Positions 42,410 through 53,098 of a stretch of DNA of 64,000 bases are shown in pieces (within the stretch, counting starts at the first letter, position 1; every line of letters begins with the position of its first letter). Where the stretch lies: assembly GCA_946894095.1 (NCBI GenBank), contig OX335660.1:16125001-16189000 (forward strand), read 5' to 3'. The position numbers and the translations under genes were made by a program. The notes beneath the pieces are model-generated. The model made no database searches. It saw nothing but the letters and a program-made list of their open reading frames with translations, and had not been told where the DNA came from. This stretch comes from Incurvaria masculella (Eukaryota > Arthropoda > Insecta > Lepidoptera > Incurvariidae).

Positions 42410-42715
42410 TGTGTACTTGAAATGACTCAATTTTCTCCATGTTATTCCGAAAATATTTTTTTCTTAATTATGCTAATCAAAAGAAGTCTTGGGAAAGAGG
42501 ATATCACAAAAACATAACCTATAATGTTTCGTTTCATACTTTGTGCTGGTCAATGACATTTAAATTTGTTTGAAGACTAGCTATAGATCTTGTTTTCCTC
42601 TAAACCTTATTCTAACTGCATCATGGAGTACACATTTCATCTAAGAACTCGTAAATCAAACATGACAGGAATGACAGTTTGACCTTTTTAAGGTGAGGTC
42701 GCTCACCTACGATAA
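42410..42715 (-). repeat. Repeat family C copy (inverse)
   Basis: 'aaatgactcaattttc', 'aattatgctaatcaaa' and 'cctctaaaccttattctaac' are the inverse of the sequence at 37735-38100. Confidence 0.6.
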
Positions 42716-42764
42716 GCTTTGAGTTTTCTTCCCAATTAAAACGTACACTGAATAAAGGCAAAAG

Positions 42765-42940
42765 ACGTCCGGATTGGTACCATCAAGTTGGATGAAGAGA
42801 TGGTCGGAAGAGATGGATGGATGAAAATTGGCAGTATTTTGCATCCAGTTCAATGTAGCCGTGCTCGTAAAGGGGAGGTCCTGGCATGGCATCGAATCAC
42901 TACGGGAATGCGGTGTGTTTTGGTTAGTATCATGACGGAG
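42765..42940 (+). mobile_element. SINE 3'-body fragment
   Basis: 'catccagttcaatgtagccg', 'ggtcctggcatggcatcg' and 'atcatgacggagg' in SINE order. Confidence 0.65.
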
Positions 42941-43015
42941 GTTAGTTTTGGTATTTACCTCAAGAATGCTGTCATATCCTGTATTACGCCACCATATTAG
43001 GTGGCCCTTAAGTGC

Positions 43016-43174
43016 GTGGCAACGTTCGGAAATCAACACACAATTTTACAATGTCAATGGTCATAACGCATCTAATTTAATCAAATAAAGCTATTTAGAG
43101 TATAATTTTCGATCTCCGACAAGATATATACTCATGTATTTGTATAGGGAGTTGAGCGGGAAGGCCCACCTTAA
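43016..43174 (-). mobile_element. TTAA MITE (family T), end fragment
   Basis: 'aatcaaataaagctattt' and the terminal 'ggaaggcccaccttaa' match one end of the full copies. Confidence 0.7.
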
Positions 43175-43177
43175 TTT

Positions 43178-43560
43178 TTTATTTTATTTTATTTGGGAAA
43201 TCAACAGCTTACATATCTAGTACATTTTTAAAAAAAATTAAATTACCTTAAACTAGATAGATAAATTAGATTTCCTCTAATTACCGTTACAATTTTGTAG
43301 ATTAATATGAGTAAGTAGTATTAAATGCGTGAAAAAAAAAAGGAGAACAAGTGAAAATACATCGTAGTATACATTACATTATCTGCGCATGTTTGTGTAG
43401 GTAGGGGCGTTAAGGCAACACTAATCTCCGACAATGTGTATATTTTGGGATTATTTTTAACGTTATCTCAATGTCCCTCCACCCAAATATCAAAGTTTGG
43501 ATTATTATCTAGTGTATGAACAATGACGCATTCCTTATATTATTTAAAAAAAAGTTTGTA
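43178..43560 (-). mobile_element. LINE 3'UTR copy (family L3)
   Basis: 'attttatttgggaaatcaac' is shared with 31437. It reads as an A-rich tail plus 3'UTR on the minus strand. No coding part. Confidence 0.6.
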
Positions 43561-43562
43561 AA

Positions 43563-43860
43563 CCTATTCATTAATTCATTCATTTATTTATTCAACTTCT
43601 GGTAGTAAAACTACACTAAGTCATGTCACAATTTGATTGATCCGCGGATTCGATCAACCAGTGAAGAAGAACCCGCAAAGAAACTTCACTGGTCTATAAA
43701 TTATGTTTTTTTTTCGTCCACATAAATGATACAACACAATTATGATTTCATATCTAAATGCTACTGCCAAACTTACATTGGTAGAACGGTCTAAAGCAAA
43801 GAACTAAGAACTACGAGGAAACAACAACCCACGATGTGAAAAGTCTTAAATAATAAATAA
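43563..43860 (-). mobile_element. LINE 3'-end copy (family L1)
   Basis: 'cattcatttatttattcaac', 'cgcggattcgatcaacc', 'aagaagaacccgcaaag' and 'atgctactgccaaac' match the copies at 12618 and 57655. Confidence 0.7.
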
Positions 43861-43889
43861 ATTACTTAACTTAATAACCTAATAATTAT

Positions 43890-45163
43890 AATAAAAAGTC
43901 TTTTCGCATTATGGTATGTATGAACTTGTAATTAAATCTCTTTGGCTATACTATTTGTATCTGGCTGGTTTTGGTATCATTGAAAGTTTAAATTTTAAAG
44001 AACATAATTCCAAATTCAAATTAGGAAAATGTGTGATTCTCATTTGTTTTTCGTACTGTCAAAATGAGTGAATCTAATGAAGAAATTCGATACATTTTAA
44101 AATTTTACTACAAAAAAGGTAAAAATGCAACGCAAGCCGCGAAAAAAATTTGCGATGTTTATGGACCTAGTGCAGTGTCTGTGAGAGTAGCACAAATTTG
44201 GTTTAAGCGTTTTCAATCCGGAAATTTTGATGTCAAAGATGCACGTCGCTCTGGTCGCCCTATTACGGATAAAATGGATGCCATTTTTGAAAAAGTGGAG
44301 CAAGATCGGCATATCAGTAGTTACGACGTAGCTGAAGAACTAGGAATTGACCACAAAACAGTTTTGGCGCATTTGAAAAAAACTGGGTACACAAAAAAGC
44401 TCGATATTTGGGTACCTCACGAGCTCACTGAAAGAAACCTAATGAACCGTGTACTCATTTGTGATTCTTTATTACGACGTAATGAAACCGAACCATTTTT
44501 GAAGAAGCTGATAACTGGTGATGAAAAGTGGATCACGTACGACAAGAACGTGCGAAAAAGGTCGTGGTCAAAGGCCGGTCAAGCTTCACAGACTGTGGCG
44601 AAACCCGGGTTAACTCGCAACAAGGTGATGCTGTGTGTGTGGTGGGATTGGAAGGGCATTATTAATTATGAGCTGTTACCACCAGGCAGGACCATCGATT
44701 CTGAACTCTACTGCGAACAACTGATGAGATTAAAGCAAGAAGTTGAGAGAAAGCGGCCGGAATTAATCAACAGAAGGGGTGTGGTTTTTCATCATGATAA
44801 CGCTAGACCTCACAAATCTTTAGCCACTCAGCAAAAACTAAGAGAGTTTGGCTGGGAGGTGTTAATGCATCCGCCGTATAGTCCTGACCTTGCACCTTCA
44901 GATTTCCACCTGTTTAGGTCTCTTCAGAATTCTTTAGGCAGTGTCAGGTTAACATCACGAGAGGACTGCCAAAACCACTTGTCGCGGTATATTGATCAGA
45001 AGTCCCAATATTTCTATAGCAATGGGATCATGTCCCTACCTACAAGATGGCAAAAAGTTATCGAACAAAATGGTACCTACATACTTTAGTTAAATGTAAA
45101 TAAACCATATTAAAAAATGTTTTGAATTTTCTTAAAAAATGCGAAGAAACTTTTTTCCCAACC
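43890..45163 (+). mobile_element. mariner element with intact ORF but damaged 5' end
   Basis: The 3' end reads to '...ttcccaacc' followed by TA, as in the other copies. At the 5' end the first 10-12 bases (GGTCGGGGAA) are missing: AT-rich sequence runs directly into 'aaaaagtcttttcgcatt'. The untranslated regions match the 50.9-kb copy closely. Confidence 0.9.
44064..45089 (+). CDS. mariner transposase (341 residues, intact)
   Basis: A full-length DDD transposase. Family role: cut-and-paste transposition into TA sites in the nucleus. N-terminal helix-turn-helix DNA-binding region (about 1-115) with linker motif WVPHEL at 116-121. Catalytic residues D153 (TGDEKWI), D245 (HHDNARPH) and D280 (SPDLAPSD); D245 and D280 are 34 residues apart, the D34D spacing of true mariners. 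Resembles cecropia-type mariners (the group of human Hsmar1) by motif. The start ATG is followed by SESNEEIRY. No stop or frameshift. The element's 5' end is damaged, so this copy may supply enzyme but probably cannot move. Confidence 0.96.
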   Translation: MSESNEEIRYILKFYYKKGKNATQAAKKICDVYGPSAVSVRVAQIWFKRFQSGNFDVKDARRSGRPITDKMDAIFEKVEQDRHISSYDVAEELGIDHKTVLAHLKKTGYTKKLDIWVPHELTERNLMNRVLICDSLLRRNETEPFLKKLITGDEKWITYDKNVRKRSWSKAGQASQTVAKPGLTRNKVMLCVWWDWKGIINYELLPPGRTIDSELYCEQLMRLKQEVERKRPELINRRGVVFHHDNARPHKSLATQQKLREFGWEVLMHPPYSPDLAPSDFHLFRSLQNSLGSVRLTSREDCQNHLSRYIDQKSQYFYSNGIMSLPTRWQKVIEQNGTYIL

Positions 45164-46339
45164 TAATATATATTGAGTATTTATTTCGGGTGTAAACGCC
45201 TTCGTCAACTTAACAGCTATGTCAGGTGTACAGAGCCCTCGTCAATTTTAATACAGATAAAGTGTATCAAGTCAATATAATATAATATATACAAAATACT
45301 ACCATTATAGTGTCAACGTCTAAATATTATTAATATAAATTGTACAATTATGTACTTGTCCTAGAATATTAAGTCACTAAAGAGGGTTTTATCATAGAGA
45401 GCCTCGTTCAAATTGTAATACTCTTTATTAAGGAGCACTAATTTTATTTTATTTAACTAAGTCTCAAGCCGTCGCGCTTGGAAACAATAAATGTTTTAGA
45501 CAATGTTCGTGGCACATATTTATAAGCGTGAAACATATAAATTCGCTTTATTAAATAGACTTTATAAAAAAGACGCTTCAAGCTGCGAACTCAACAATGA
45601 ACTCTAACGCGAATACAATGCGTACGGACGTCGGCATTATCGTTCGTTCCAATAATAGTTCCACGCCGGACTCAGTTGGAGCCTTAAACTGGCACAGCAG
45701 AAACTAATACGAAATACGAATATGAAAATTCACCGGAAGCAACTATTGCGCGTTCTACTTACGGGGTTTCAGTGCAGGCTCTACTGAAAACTCGAGCGCG
45801 CCGGCGTAGCATATTACTGGGATTCTTGTACGGGTTCGAGGGCTCGGGAGTTACGCCGGTGCGCGATTACGCTGTCAAATTGTGAAGGAAATACTCGGAT
45901 TAAAAGTCGATAAGCCGGTATAACAATACATTTCAGGTGATGAGGTAATAAGGCGAAATCTACATTGGAGCACATAAAATCGTCTGGACGTTCCCTCTGA
46001 AGCAGAGTTGGAATCTGCGACCTGTAGATTACATTGCCACTGCATTGACTGCTGAACTATCTAGACAATTACGCCAGCCTTCCCCTATCTATGGCGCCGA
46101 TTTCGAGTATTTATTGAGATAGCAACCTAATTGCTGTCGTCACCACAGAAGATTTTCGTATTATTTATATATTCTATGTATAATATATATTATATATATA
46201 TTAGAGACAAGCAAAGAAACTCGTTTGTTTGGGGGCGTCGAACATAGCAACTTATACAATCACGGTAGCGCCGTCGAGTTAGTTCGCTTAGGAATTCGCT
46301 CACTACTGGTATTCTCGAGTTCCAACGACACGCAAGAAC
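45164..46339. other. No gene seen; mostly unassigned
   Basis: 45540-45900 is non-repetitive and GC-richer, without a coding pattern, and may be regulatory. 46150-46210 is TA-rich. 46230-46370 shares 'gaattcgctcactactgg' and 'acttcacaggacgc' with the 60.5-kb inverted arm. Confidence 0.3.
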
Positions 46340-46905
46340 ACGTAGGTACTTCACAGGACGCTATTGAAGGAATGTGATACGCATGTATTTACATTTAACC
46401 GTAAAACAAGGACACATTGAATAAAGAAAGATCCCAGTAAAAAGAACTAGGTACTTAATTAATATACTGCAAGGCTGGATCCGAACCAGCAAAACACACC
46501 ATTCGCGGGTATTGCGTCTTCCAACCTGCTCTACCGCCACCTGCTCTATACCTACAATTTGGAATTCTCTTACCTTTAATCAATGCCTCCTACTAACACA
46601 GTGTTTAAGAGTATATCTACATACGAGTACATTTATTTAACGCTTCATCTGCGTTGCGGAAAATGACATATTGCCGTCGTCAGCAAAATCGTATTTGGCA
46701 TCAGACGCTAGAGCGAATCCTAGGTTGACATAACCGAATATACTTTTTCGTGGAATGTGACATGTATGTATGTATAATCGACCGTGAAGCAAGGACACAT
46801 AATTTAAAAAAAAATCGCAGTAAAAACCACTTACTTTACGAATATACTGCAAAGCTGGACCCGAACAACATTCGATGTTCCGCGTCTCGAATTAACTAGT
46901 TAACG
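46340..46905 (-). repeat. Two direct copies of a tRNA-headed SINE-like unit
   Basis: 'aaggacacat', 'cagtaaaa', 'tatactgcaaggctgg' occur near 46409-46477 and again near 46791-46860. On minus the first ends in a head with an A-box-like GGTAGAGCAGGTTGG and a B-box-like GGTTCGGATCC. A third relic (inverse) is at 47140-47175. A second SINE type, distinct from the main group. Confidence 0.55.
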
Positions 46906-47254
46906 CGAAGTAACTACAATACAGAACTAACTATTATACCTAATTAATACCTAAGTAATATTTTAACGTGTTTTTGTCTAGGTATGTTCGACGACTGCAT
47001 CTTTTTTTTTCATTTGTTAACTCAACTGTGAGAATATGTAACTGGTGTCTATTTTTATTATTTTGTTAACTCACTTTATGTATGTTGTTTCTCCGAAAAA
47101 ATAAAATAAAATAAAAATATCAAAAATCGAAGATGCAATACCCGCGAATCGTATATTTTGCTGATTTGGATCCAGCCTTAATAAATCGGATAAAGAGTTC
47201 TTCCTTTGATTAATAATGTATCCTTACACGTCGATTGTATTGTTTTAAAACGCG

Positions 47255-47495
47255 GACAATTTTGATCGGCGCTTCGACCATCGTTCATTCAATGCGATGG
47301 TACCAATCCGGGCGGGATTAACGGTAAGGTAAGTAAGAAAGGGGACCTACAGATTCACGTGGAATCCGAACCACTGCCATACTAAACGGTTGAATCTGCT
47401 CACCCATCCAGAACCTAACCGCGCTCAGAGGTGCTTCCCCAGCTTATCGATTCGCAAGGCGTCGCACACTGAGCTACCGAGGTGATACACATCAC
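47255..47495 (-). mobile_element. SINE copy with 5S-like head
   Basis: 'ggcgcttcgaccatcgttc', 'tggaatccgaaccactgcc', 'ctcacccatccagaacc' and 'gcacactgagctaccgagg' in reverse order. Confidence 0.75.
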
Positions 47496-47517
47496 ATTCA
47501 TTTTTTTTTCTTTATGC

Positions 47518-47915
47518 GACCTGACATGGATGGCTAATACCACACAACTACCGTTACGATATTAGCCCAATACACCACATTCCCCAAGGAATTTGGTGCC
47601 ATGCCAGGACCTTCCCTTTATGAGAACGGCTACATTGAGCTGGATGGAAAACACGGACAATTTTTCACTGCCGCTTCGACCATTTTTCATCCAATGCGAT
47701 GGTACCAACCCGGGCGGGCTTAAACCCTACCACCTAGTATAGGAAGGGGACCTACAGTTTTACATGGGTTCCGAACCATGGAGCAGCTCGCATTCGTGAC
47801 GAAATGCACGTATCGAACTCGGAAAGAGAAAGACAGTGGTGCAAGTCGGAATTGAACCCAGGCCTCTGGTACACTAGTCCAGTCCCCGCGCCACTAGGCT
47901 ACGAGACGCCATTGG
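47518..47915 (-). mobile_element. SINE copy with tRNA-like head
   Basis: Full body in reverse from 'ggatggctaataccacac', then 'attcgtgacgaaatgcac' and the head 'ccccgcgccactaggctacg'. It lies 20 bp from a 5S-headed copy with the same body. Confidence 0.8.
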
Positions 47916-47919
47916 GCTA

Positions 47920-48220
47920 CAGCTCGAAGTTTTCCACTAATTCGTGGCTCCGCTGCCGCCACACGAATCAGTTTCCATCGCGCCTCCCGTCCAGCGCTCG
48001 CCGGATCCGCCAACCGCGTCGGCGGCGGCGCCGCGGAGTCTGGGCGGGGCGAGGCGCGGCGCCAGCGCGTCGGGCGCCGCCGCGTCTGCCGACCCGGTCG
48101 ATGCCGACTGCCTGCGGAGAGGAGCGTTCCTTGTCGTAACACGAGTTTTCGTAGTGTCGTATCGTGCACGGTGTGATGGAGTCGCGGTGCAAATACTAGC
48201 CATTAGAAACATGGAATTGA
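47920..48220. other. GC-rich repeat-related segment
   Basis: 'ttccactaattcgtggctcc' resembles 60627-60650 and 38455. The GC-rich part (47990-48120) opens frames on both strands, but none resembles a protein. Confidence 0.4.
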
Positions 48221-48342
48221 AATAATTTGAGTTTCAGCGACATCTACATTTGAAGCATTGCAAACAGATTTTTAAAATAATCTGAAAAAGTATTGGTAGT
48301 GACATTCGTCGGAAGCAGTGCTTCGCTGAAACTCAAATTATT
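48221..48342. mobile_element. Small MITE with perfect 20-bp ends
   Basis: 'aataatttgagtttcagcga' is exactly inverted as 'tcgctgaaactcaaattatt' over 122 bp in total. Confidence 0.7.
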
Positions 48343-48424
48343 GAGATAACGGTTATGTCGTATCTATGGTCGTATTCATTAAATACATAAAATTATCAAG
48401 AATAGAAATAGAAATTAGCAGTAC

Positions 48425-48780
48425 ATGTGACCAGAACCGCTTTCGGGCAACGATTCAGAGCGTTCCTTGGACCTTTCCTTTACAATAAGGCTGTTGATGA
48501 ATGCAACTTCAAGGGCACCCGCAAGGCCGTTTTAAAGAAGAACCTAACACAATGGCTCGGTTCGAAGGACTATGAGGAGACTGAGCACCTGTTCTATGTT
48601 ACTACATAAAATTAAACAAACAAACATATGCAAGCACCCTCATCCTAATACTCTCACTCTCACATACACACACACACACACCCTCTCACACACCCACAAC
48701 ACGAAATGTTTTTATTGCCTAATCGATTTATCGTTATACGCACCAAATTTATAAGTGCATTTATACATATTCGCGAAAAA
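48425..48780 (+). mobile_element. LINE 3' fragment with ORF2 C-terminus (family L3)
   Basis: Frame to a TAA at 48607: RFRAFLGPFLYNKAVDECNF, LTQWLGSKDYEETEHLF. A CA-rich 3'UTR follows (48655-48700), the inverse of the TG-rich tract of the copy at 31590. 5'-truncated. Confidence 0.7.
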
Positions 48781-49224
48781 TATGCCTGTTTTGATAATTT
48801 TTATTCTAACATGATAGTTTGTGCTTAGAGAAATCATACATTAGATGCAGATATAATTGGCGTGTATAGTAAAACTTTAGCTTAATGAATTAAGTTCTCT
48901 ATGAAAAATTAACACATAATGTAGTGCTACCTAACTTAGCCTAAAGTATTGATCAAAGAAGATGGGATGAATTGCTAACTTCATGCCAATGTTGAATAGG
49001 AATAATACAAGTTGCGTTGTAATTAAAATTTCGGAATACATGTTTTTTTTATTTATCTGAATGTATAGTTAAAATGTAACGTTTTCATCACGCCTACCTA
49101 GAAAACATTTGGAATGCTTTGTGTAACTAGTTCTGGAAGTGACGGGAGATGGCACTGGTTAGAAACGTCACAGTACCAGCGAAAAAATACACACTGCCTA
49201 CAACAACAAAATACAAAATTTTAG
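48781..49224. other. No feature seen
   Basis: AT-rich, probably in part LINE 3'UTR. Confidence 0.35.
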
Positions 49225-49334
49225 CTTAGCTTATTACGGTTCACGAGATACAGTACGGACGGACGGACGGACGGACAGTGGGGGCTTAGTAATAGGGTTC
49301 AGTTTTCACCCTTTGGGTTCGGAACCCTAAAAAA
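49225..49334 (+). mobile_element. ACGG-microsatellite repeat (family M), 3' part
   Basis: 'tacggttcacgagatacag', (ACGG)n at 49256-49275, 'gcttagtaatagggttc' and 'ggaaccctaaaaa'; the 5' half is absent. Confidence 0.78.
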
Positions 49335-49881
49335 GCAGTCATCGGCGAGTTTTGTACGTTGTATGGCGTTCGCTATATATGCCTTAATGAGGTGGGGGCC
49401 ATGTCTTCATTGAGCACACCCCAATTCATAGCTAAGCTGCCTCTAACTGCAACTTTTCAATCCTAAGTGAATTATATCTTCAAGAGTGTTGCCATTGCGT
49501 TCGCTCTATTTCCCGTATTTTTACGGTCGGCAGCGAAGACAGGGCGAGGCGCAGGTCGCCTTATTTATTTACACATTTATTTATTTACTCCTCCATATCT
49601 GCGCTCGTAAAAACTCAATCTGTAAATTGGTCTCAACGCTCTGTGGTAGTTTGTTGCAGAATACGAACGCAGTTGTCCGCGAGACAGTGCACGTCCGCTT
49701 ACGTGAAGATTTTAGATACGCCTTTGGGGGAATATCAAAACTGTAGGTCCTTTTCCTTACTTAACCTCCTTACCTCTAAAAAAAATTAAATGGTCTTAAA
49801 ATATACACGGGTATGAGACTAGAGCTAGTTACCACCTATTAATAATACCTAAACACAAAAAAACCGCCTACCTGTGCTGTT
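49335..49881. other. No feature seen
   Basis: Unassigned. A frame at 49486-49746 has no recognisable motif. Confidence 0.35.
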
Positions 49882-50376
49882 TTAAGGTGGCCCATCCCGC
49901 TCAACTCCCCATACAAACGGGGAAAGAAGAACACGCCCATATTTCTTATCATAGATCCAAATTTTTTCTCAAAATAGCTTTATTTGATCGAACTAGATGT
50001 CTGATGACCGATGGCATTGTAAAATTGTGTTTGGTTTCTAAGTTATAAGGTCTGAAAGTTCGAATTTTTCGCGTGTTTTATGCAATAACTTTGGTGGTGG
50101 ATTACTCAACGATAAAATCTATATATACATCTTAAAAATATTAGTCATCAGACATAGCTTGTTTTTTTCATTGTTTGTTTAATTGCTTGTTTTTTAAATT
50201 TTCGTATATATTACCAATCAAACACTATGCGCATTGTCTGATTTGTGGACATGTTGCATCCGCCTCATTACGGAGCCTGTCTTTTTCTTTGAAACATAGA
50301 AGGTCCCAAAGTGCAATAGCACGGTTTTGTACCGTGCTCGCGAATGAGTTAGTCCCGCCGGGAAGGGACACCTTAA
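49882..50376 (+). mobile_element. TTAA MITE (family T), near full length
   Basis: TTAAGGTGGCCCATCCCGCT at the left and GGGACACCTTAA at the right, 495 bp, with internal deletions relative to the 550-bp copies. Confidence 0.85.
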
Positions 50377-50620
50377 GTACTTCGGAAGTAAAATCTGGAA
50401 TTACCTGCCCCAACCGATACGTTCAACAAATAAAATCAATGCTTTTAAAGATGCTTGCTATAAATTCATTCTACATAGTCGAACATATCCAAGCACTTAA
50501 CTATAAACAACCTTGGATCACCTCACCCACACTCGCTTAAACTCTTTCACAACAAAAACAAACTAAACCCTCTTACACTTCCAAATCCCTCATAACCCTA
50601 CAAATTCACATATTTTAAAC
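50377..50620 (+). pseudogene. LINE ORF2 extreme C-terminus
   Basis: A plus frame reads KIWNYLPQPIRSTNKINAFK and DACYKFILH, the end pattern of many non-LTR ORF2 proteins, then A/C-rich 3'UTR. The MITE abuts its left side. Confidence 0.55.
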
Positions 50621-50912
50621 ATAGAAAAAACGTACGTACTCACCCATTTTTATATATATCACAGGCCGTTAATTATGTTGTTCATTTATGCTGTGTTATT
50701 GCTTCTCCTGTTTCTATTTTAAATTAATTACAATACCTTGAGATCCGGTGGTGGCTGAAAACCAGCGGCACATGTCTACTTCAGCAAACTTGCTGAAGTA
50801 TACACGGGCATAAACGCTGAGCCACATTACCTTTTCCATGCAGTTTTACATACACATTGATCTATCTTGATCATAATTATATTATAAAAAGTTGTAAAAC
50901 ATGATTATAATA

Positions 50913-52191
50913 GGTCGGGGAAAAAGTCTTTTCGCATTATAGTATGTATGAACTTGTAATAAAATCTCTTTGGCTATACTATTTGTATCTGGCTGGTTTT
51001 GGTATCATTGAAAGTTTAAATTTTAAAGAACATAATTCCAAATTCAAATTAGGAAAATGTGTGATTCTCATTTGTTTTTCGTACTGTCAAAATGAGTGAA
51101 TCTAATGAAGAAATTCGATACATTTTAAAATTTTACTACAAAAAAGGTAAAAATGCAACGCAAGCCGCGAAAAAAATTTGCGATGTTTATGGACCTAGTG
51201 CAGTGTCTGTGAGAGTAGCACAAATTTGGTTTAAGCGTTTTCAATCCGGAAATTTTTATGTCAAAGATGCACGTCGCTCTGGTCGCCCTATTACGGATAA
51301 AATGGATGCCATTTTTGAAAAAGTGGAGCAAGATCGGCCTATCAGTAGTTACGACGTAGCTGAAGAACTAGGAATTGACCACAAAACAGTTTTGGAGCAT
51401 TTGAAAAAAACTGGATACACAAAAAAGCTCGATATTTGGGTACCTCACGAGCTCACTGAAAGAAACCTAATGAACCGTGTACTCATTTGTGATTCTTTAT
51501 TACGACGTAATGAAACCGAACCATTTTTGAAGAAGCTGATAACTGGTGATGAAAAGTGGATCACGTACGACAAGAACGTGCGAAAAAGGTCGTGGTCAAA
51601 GGCCGGTCAAGCTTCACAGACTGTGGCGAAACCCGGGTTAACTCGCAACAAGGTGATGCTGTGTGTGTGGTGGGATTGGAAGGGCATTATTCATTATGAG
51701 CTGTTACCACCAGGCAGGACCATCGATTCTGAACTCTACTGCGAACAATTGATGAGATTAAAGCAAGAAGTTGAGAGAAAGCGGCCGGAATTAATCAACA
51801 GAAGGGGTGTGGTTTTTCATCATGATAACGCTAGACCTCACACATCTTTAGCCACTCAGCAAAAACTAAGAGAGTTTGGCTGGGAGGTGTTAATGCATCC
51901 GCCGTATAGTCCTGACCTTGCAACTTCAGATTTCCACCTGTTTAGGTCTCTTCAGAATTCTTTAGGCAGTGTCAGGTTAACATCACGAGAGGACTGCCAA
52001 AACCACTTGTCGCGGTATATTGATCAGAAGTCCCAATATTTCTATAGCAATGGGATCATGTCCCTACCTACAAGATGGCAAAAAGTTATCGAACAAAATG
52101 GTACCTACATACTTTAGTTAAATGTAAATAAACCATATTAAAAAATGTTTTGAATTTTCTTAAAAAATTCGAAGAAACTTTTTCCCCAACC
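50913..52191 (+). mobile_element. mariner element, complete (1279 bp)
   Basis: The ends GGTCGGGGAAAAAGTCTTTT and (inverse) GGTTGGGGAAAAAGTTTCTT are present, with TA at 50911-50912 and 52192-52193. It carries one intact ORF. This is the only copy in the window with both ends and an uninterrupted gene. Confidence 0.94.
51092..52117 (+). CDS. mariner transposase (341 residues, intact)
   Basis: Same length and motifs as the 44-kb copy (WVPHEL, D153, D245, D280; D34D spacing). Six residue differences: D56Y, H83P, A102E, N201H, K251T and P278T relative to the 44-kb copy. P278T lies in the conserved SPDLAPSD motif next to the third catalytic aspartate and D56Y in the DNA-binding half, so activity is uncertain although the frame is whole. 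Start ATG at 51092, stop TAG. Confidence 0.96.
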   Translation: MSESNEEIRYILKFYYKKGKNATQAAKKICDVYGPSAVSVRVAQIWFKRFQSGNFYVKDARRSGRPITDKMDAIFEKVEQDRPISSYDVAEELGIDHKTVLEHLKKTGYTKKLDIWVPHELTERNLMNRVLICDSLLRRNETEPFLKKLITGDEKWITYDKNVRKRSWSKAGQASQTVAKPGLTRNKVMLCVWWDWKGIIHYELLPPGRTIDSELYCEQLMRLKQEVERKRPELINRRGVVFHHDNARPHTSLATQQKLREFGWEVLMHPPYSPDLATSDFHLFRSLQNSLGSVRLTSREDCQNHLSRYIDQKSQYFYSNGIMSLPTRWQKVIEQNGTYIL

Positions 52192-52239
52192 TATGTACCG
52201 CTTTTTGAGGGAATAAAATGCTTCTATTTCTATTTCTAT

Positions 52240-52425
52240 CACTTACTAGGTGGTAGGGTTTATCCCATCGCATTGAATGAACGATGTTTGCAGCTGAAAT
52301 TAAAATTGTCCATCCAGTTGAATGTAGCCGAGGAATTCGAGGAAGGTCCTGGCATGTCACCTAGTTCCCATATGGTGTGTCAGGTCAGTTTGGTATTAGC
52401 CATCCATGCCCAGTTACATAAAAAA
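52240..52425 (+). mobile_element. SINE 3'-body fragment
   Basis: 'taggtggtagggttt', 'catccagttgaatgtagcc', 'ggtcctggcatgtcacc' and 'ttagccatccatgcc', then an A-run. Confidence 0.7.
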
Positions 52426-52781
52426 GCCTGCATTGCCACAGAGAGAAAGTCATTCCGTTAAGTCTCAAATTGTCGTCTCACAACGTCTAAGATCTCGCGG
52501 GGTACACACAGACAGACGGACGGATAGCGCTGTTTTATTAGGCATCATTTCTTTGAGTGCGGGGCTTGCTACGGGGGGCGTAGGCCCAGTGAGACTTACC
52601 GCTCGTGAAGTGTAGAGATTTACGCAATTTTTCTTGGACCGTATATTGCGTGCAAGTTGTTTACGCTGCGTCCAGGCACAATACATTGTTGCGCGCAATA
52701 TACTAACTATACGTACTCCAGTTGTTTGGATATATGCGTTCGAGGATTGAATCGGACCATTATTTCCGTTGATCCATAGTA

Positions 52782-53098
52782 AAAAACCGGCCAAGTGCGA
52801 GTAGGACTCGCACACGAAGGGTTCCGTACTATCGTACAAGATTTATTAGCAAAGTCACGTTTTTTGTATGGGGGCCACCTTTAACTTCTATTTTATTTTT
52901 ATTTTATCTATTTGTTGTTGTAGCTGCAAAATAAGTACACACTCTGTAAAAAATTCAACTTCCTACCACTTACGGTTCATGAGATACAGCCCTGTGACAG
53001 ACGGACGGAAGAACGGACGGACGGACGGACGGATGGACGGACAGCAGAGGCTTAGTAATAGGGTTCCGTTGGCACCCTTTGGGTACGGAACCCTAAAA
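52782..53098 (+). mobile_element. ACGG-microsatellite repeat (family M), full copy
   Basis: From 'aaaccggccaagtgcgag' to 'tacggaaccctaaaaa'. The ACGG array (53000-53043) is the longest in the window. Confidence 0.85.

Noticed and set aside
46470..46560. A minus-strand tRNA gene
   Set aside because: Boxes occur but the cloverleaf fails and a second degenerate copy lies 380 bp away, pointing to a SINE.
47944..48225. GC-rich 74-111 codon frames on both strands as a gene
   Set aside because: Open in most frames because of base composition, Arg/Ala/Pro-rich, related to other repeats in the window.
53000..53043. A CRISPR-like or tandem array (ACGG repeats)
   Set aside because: A simple microsatellite inside a dispersed repeat; no spacers.
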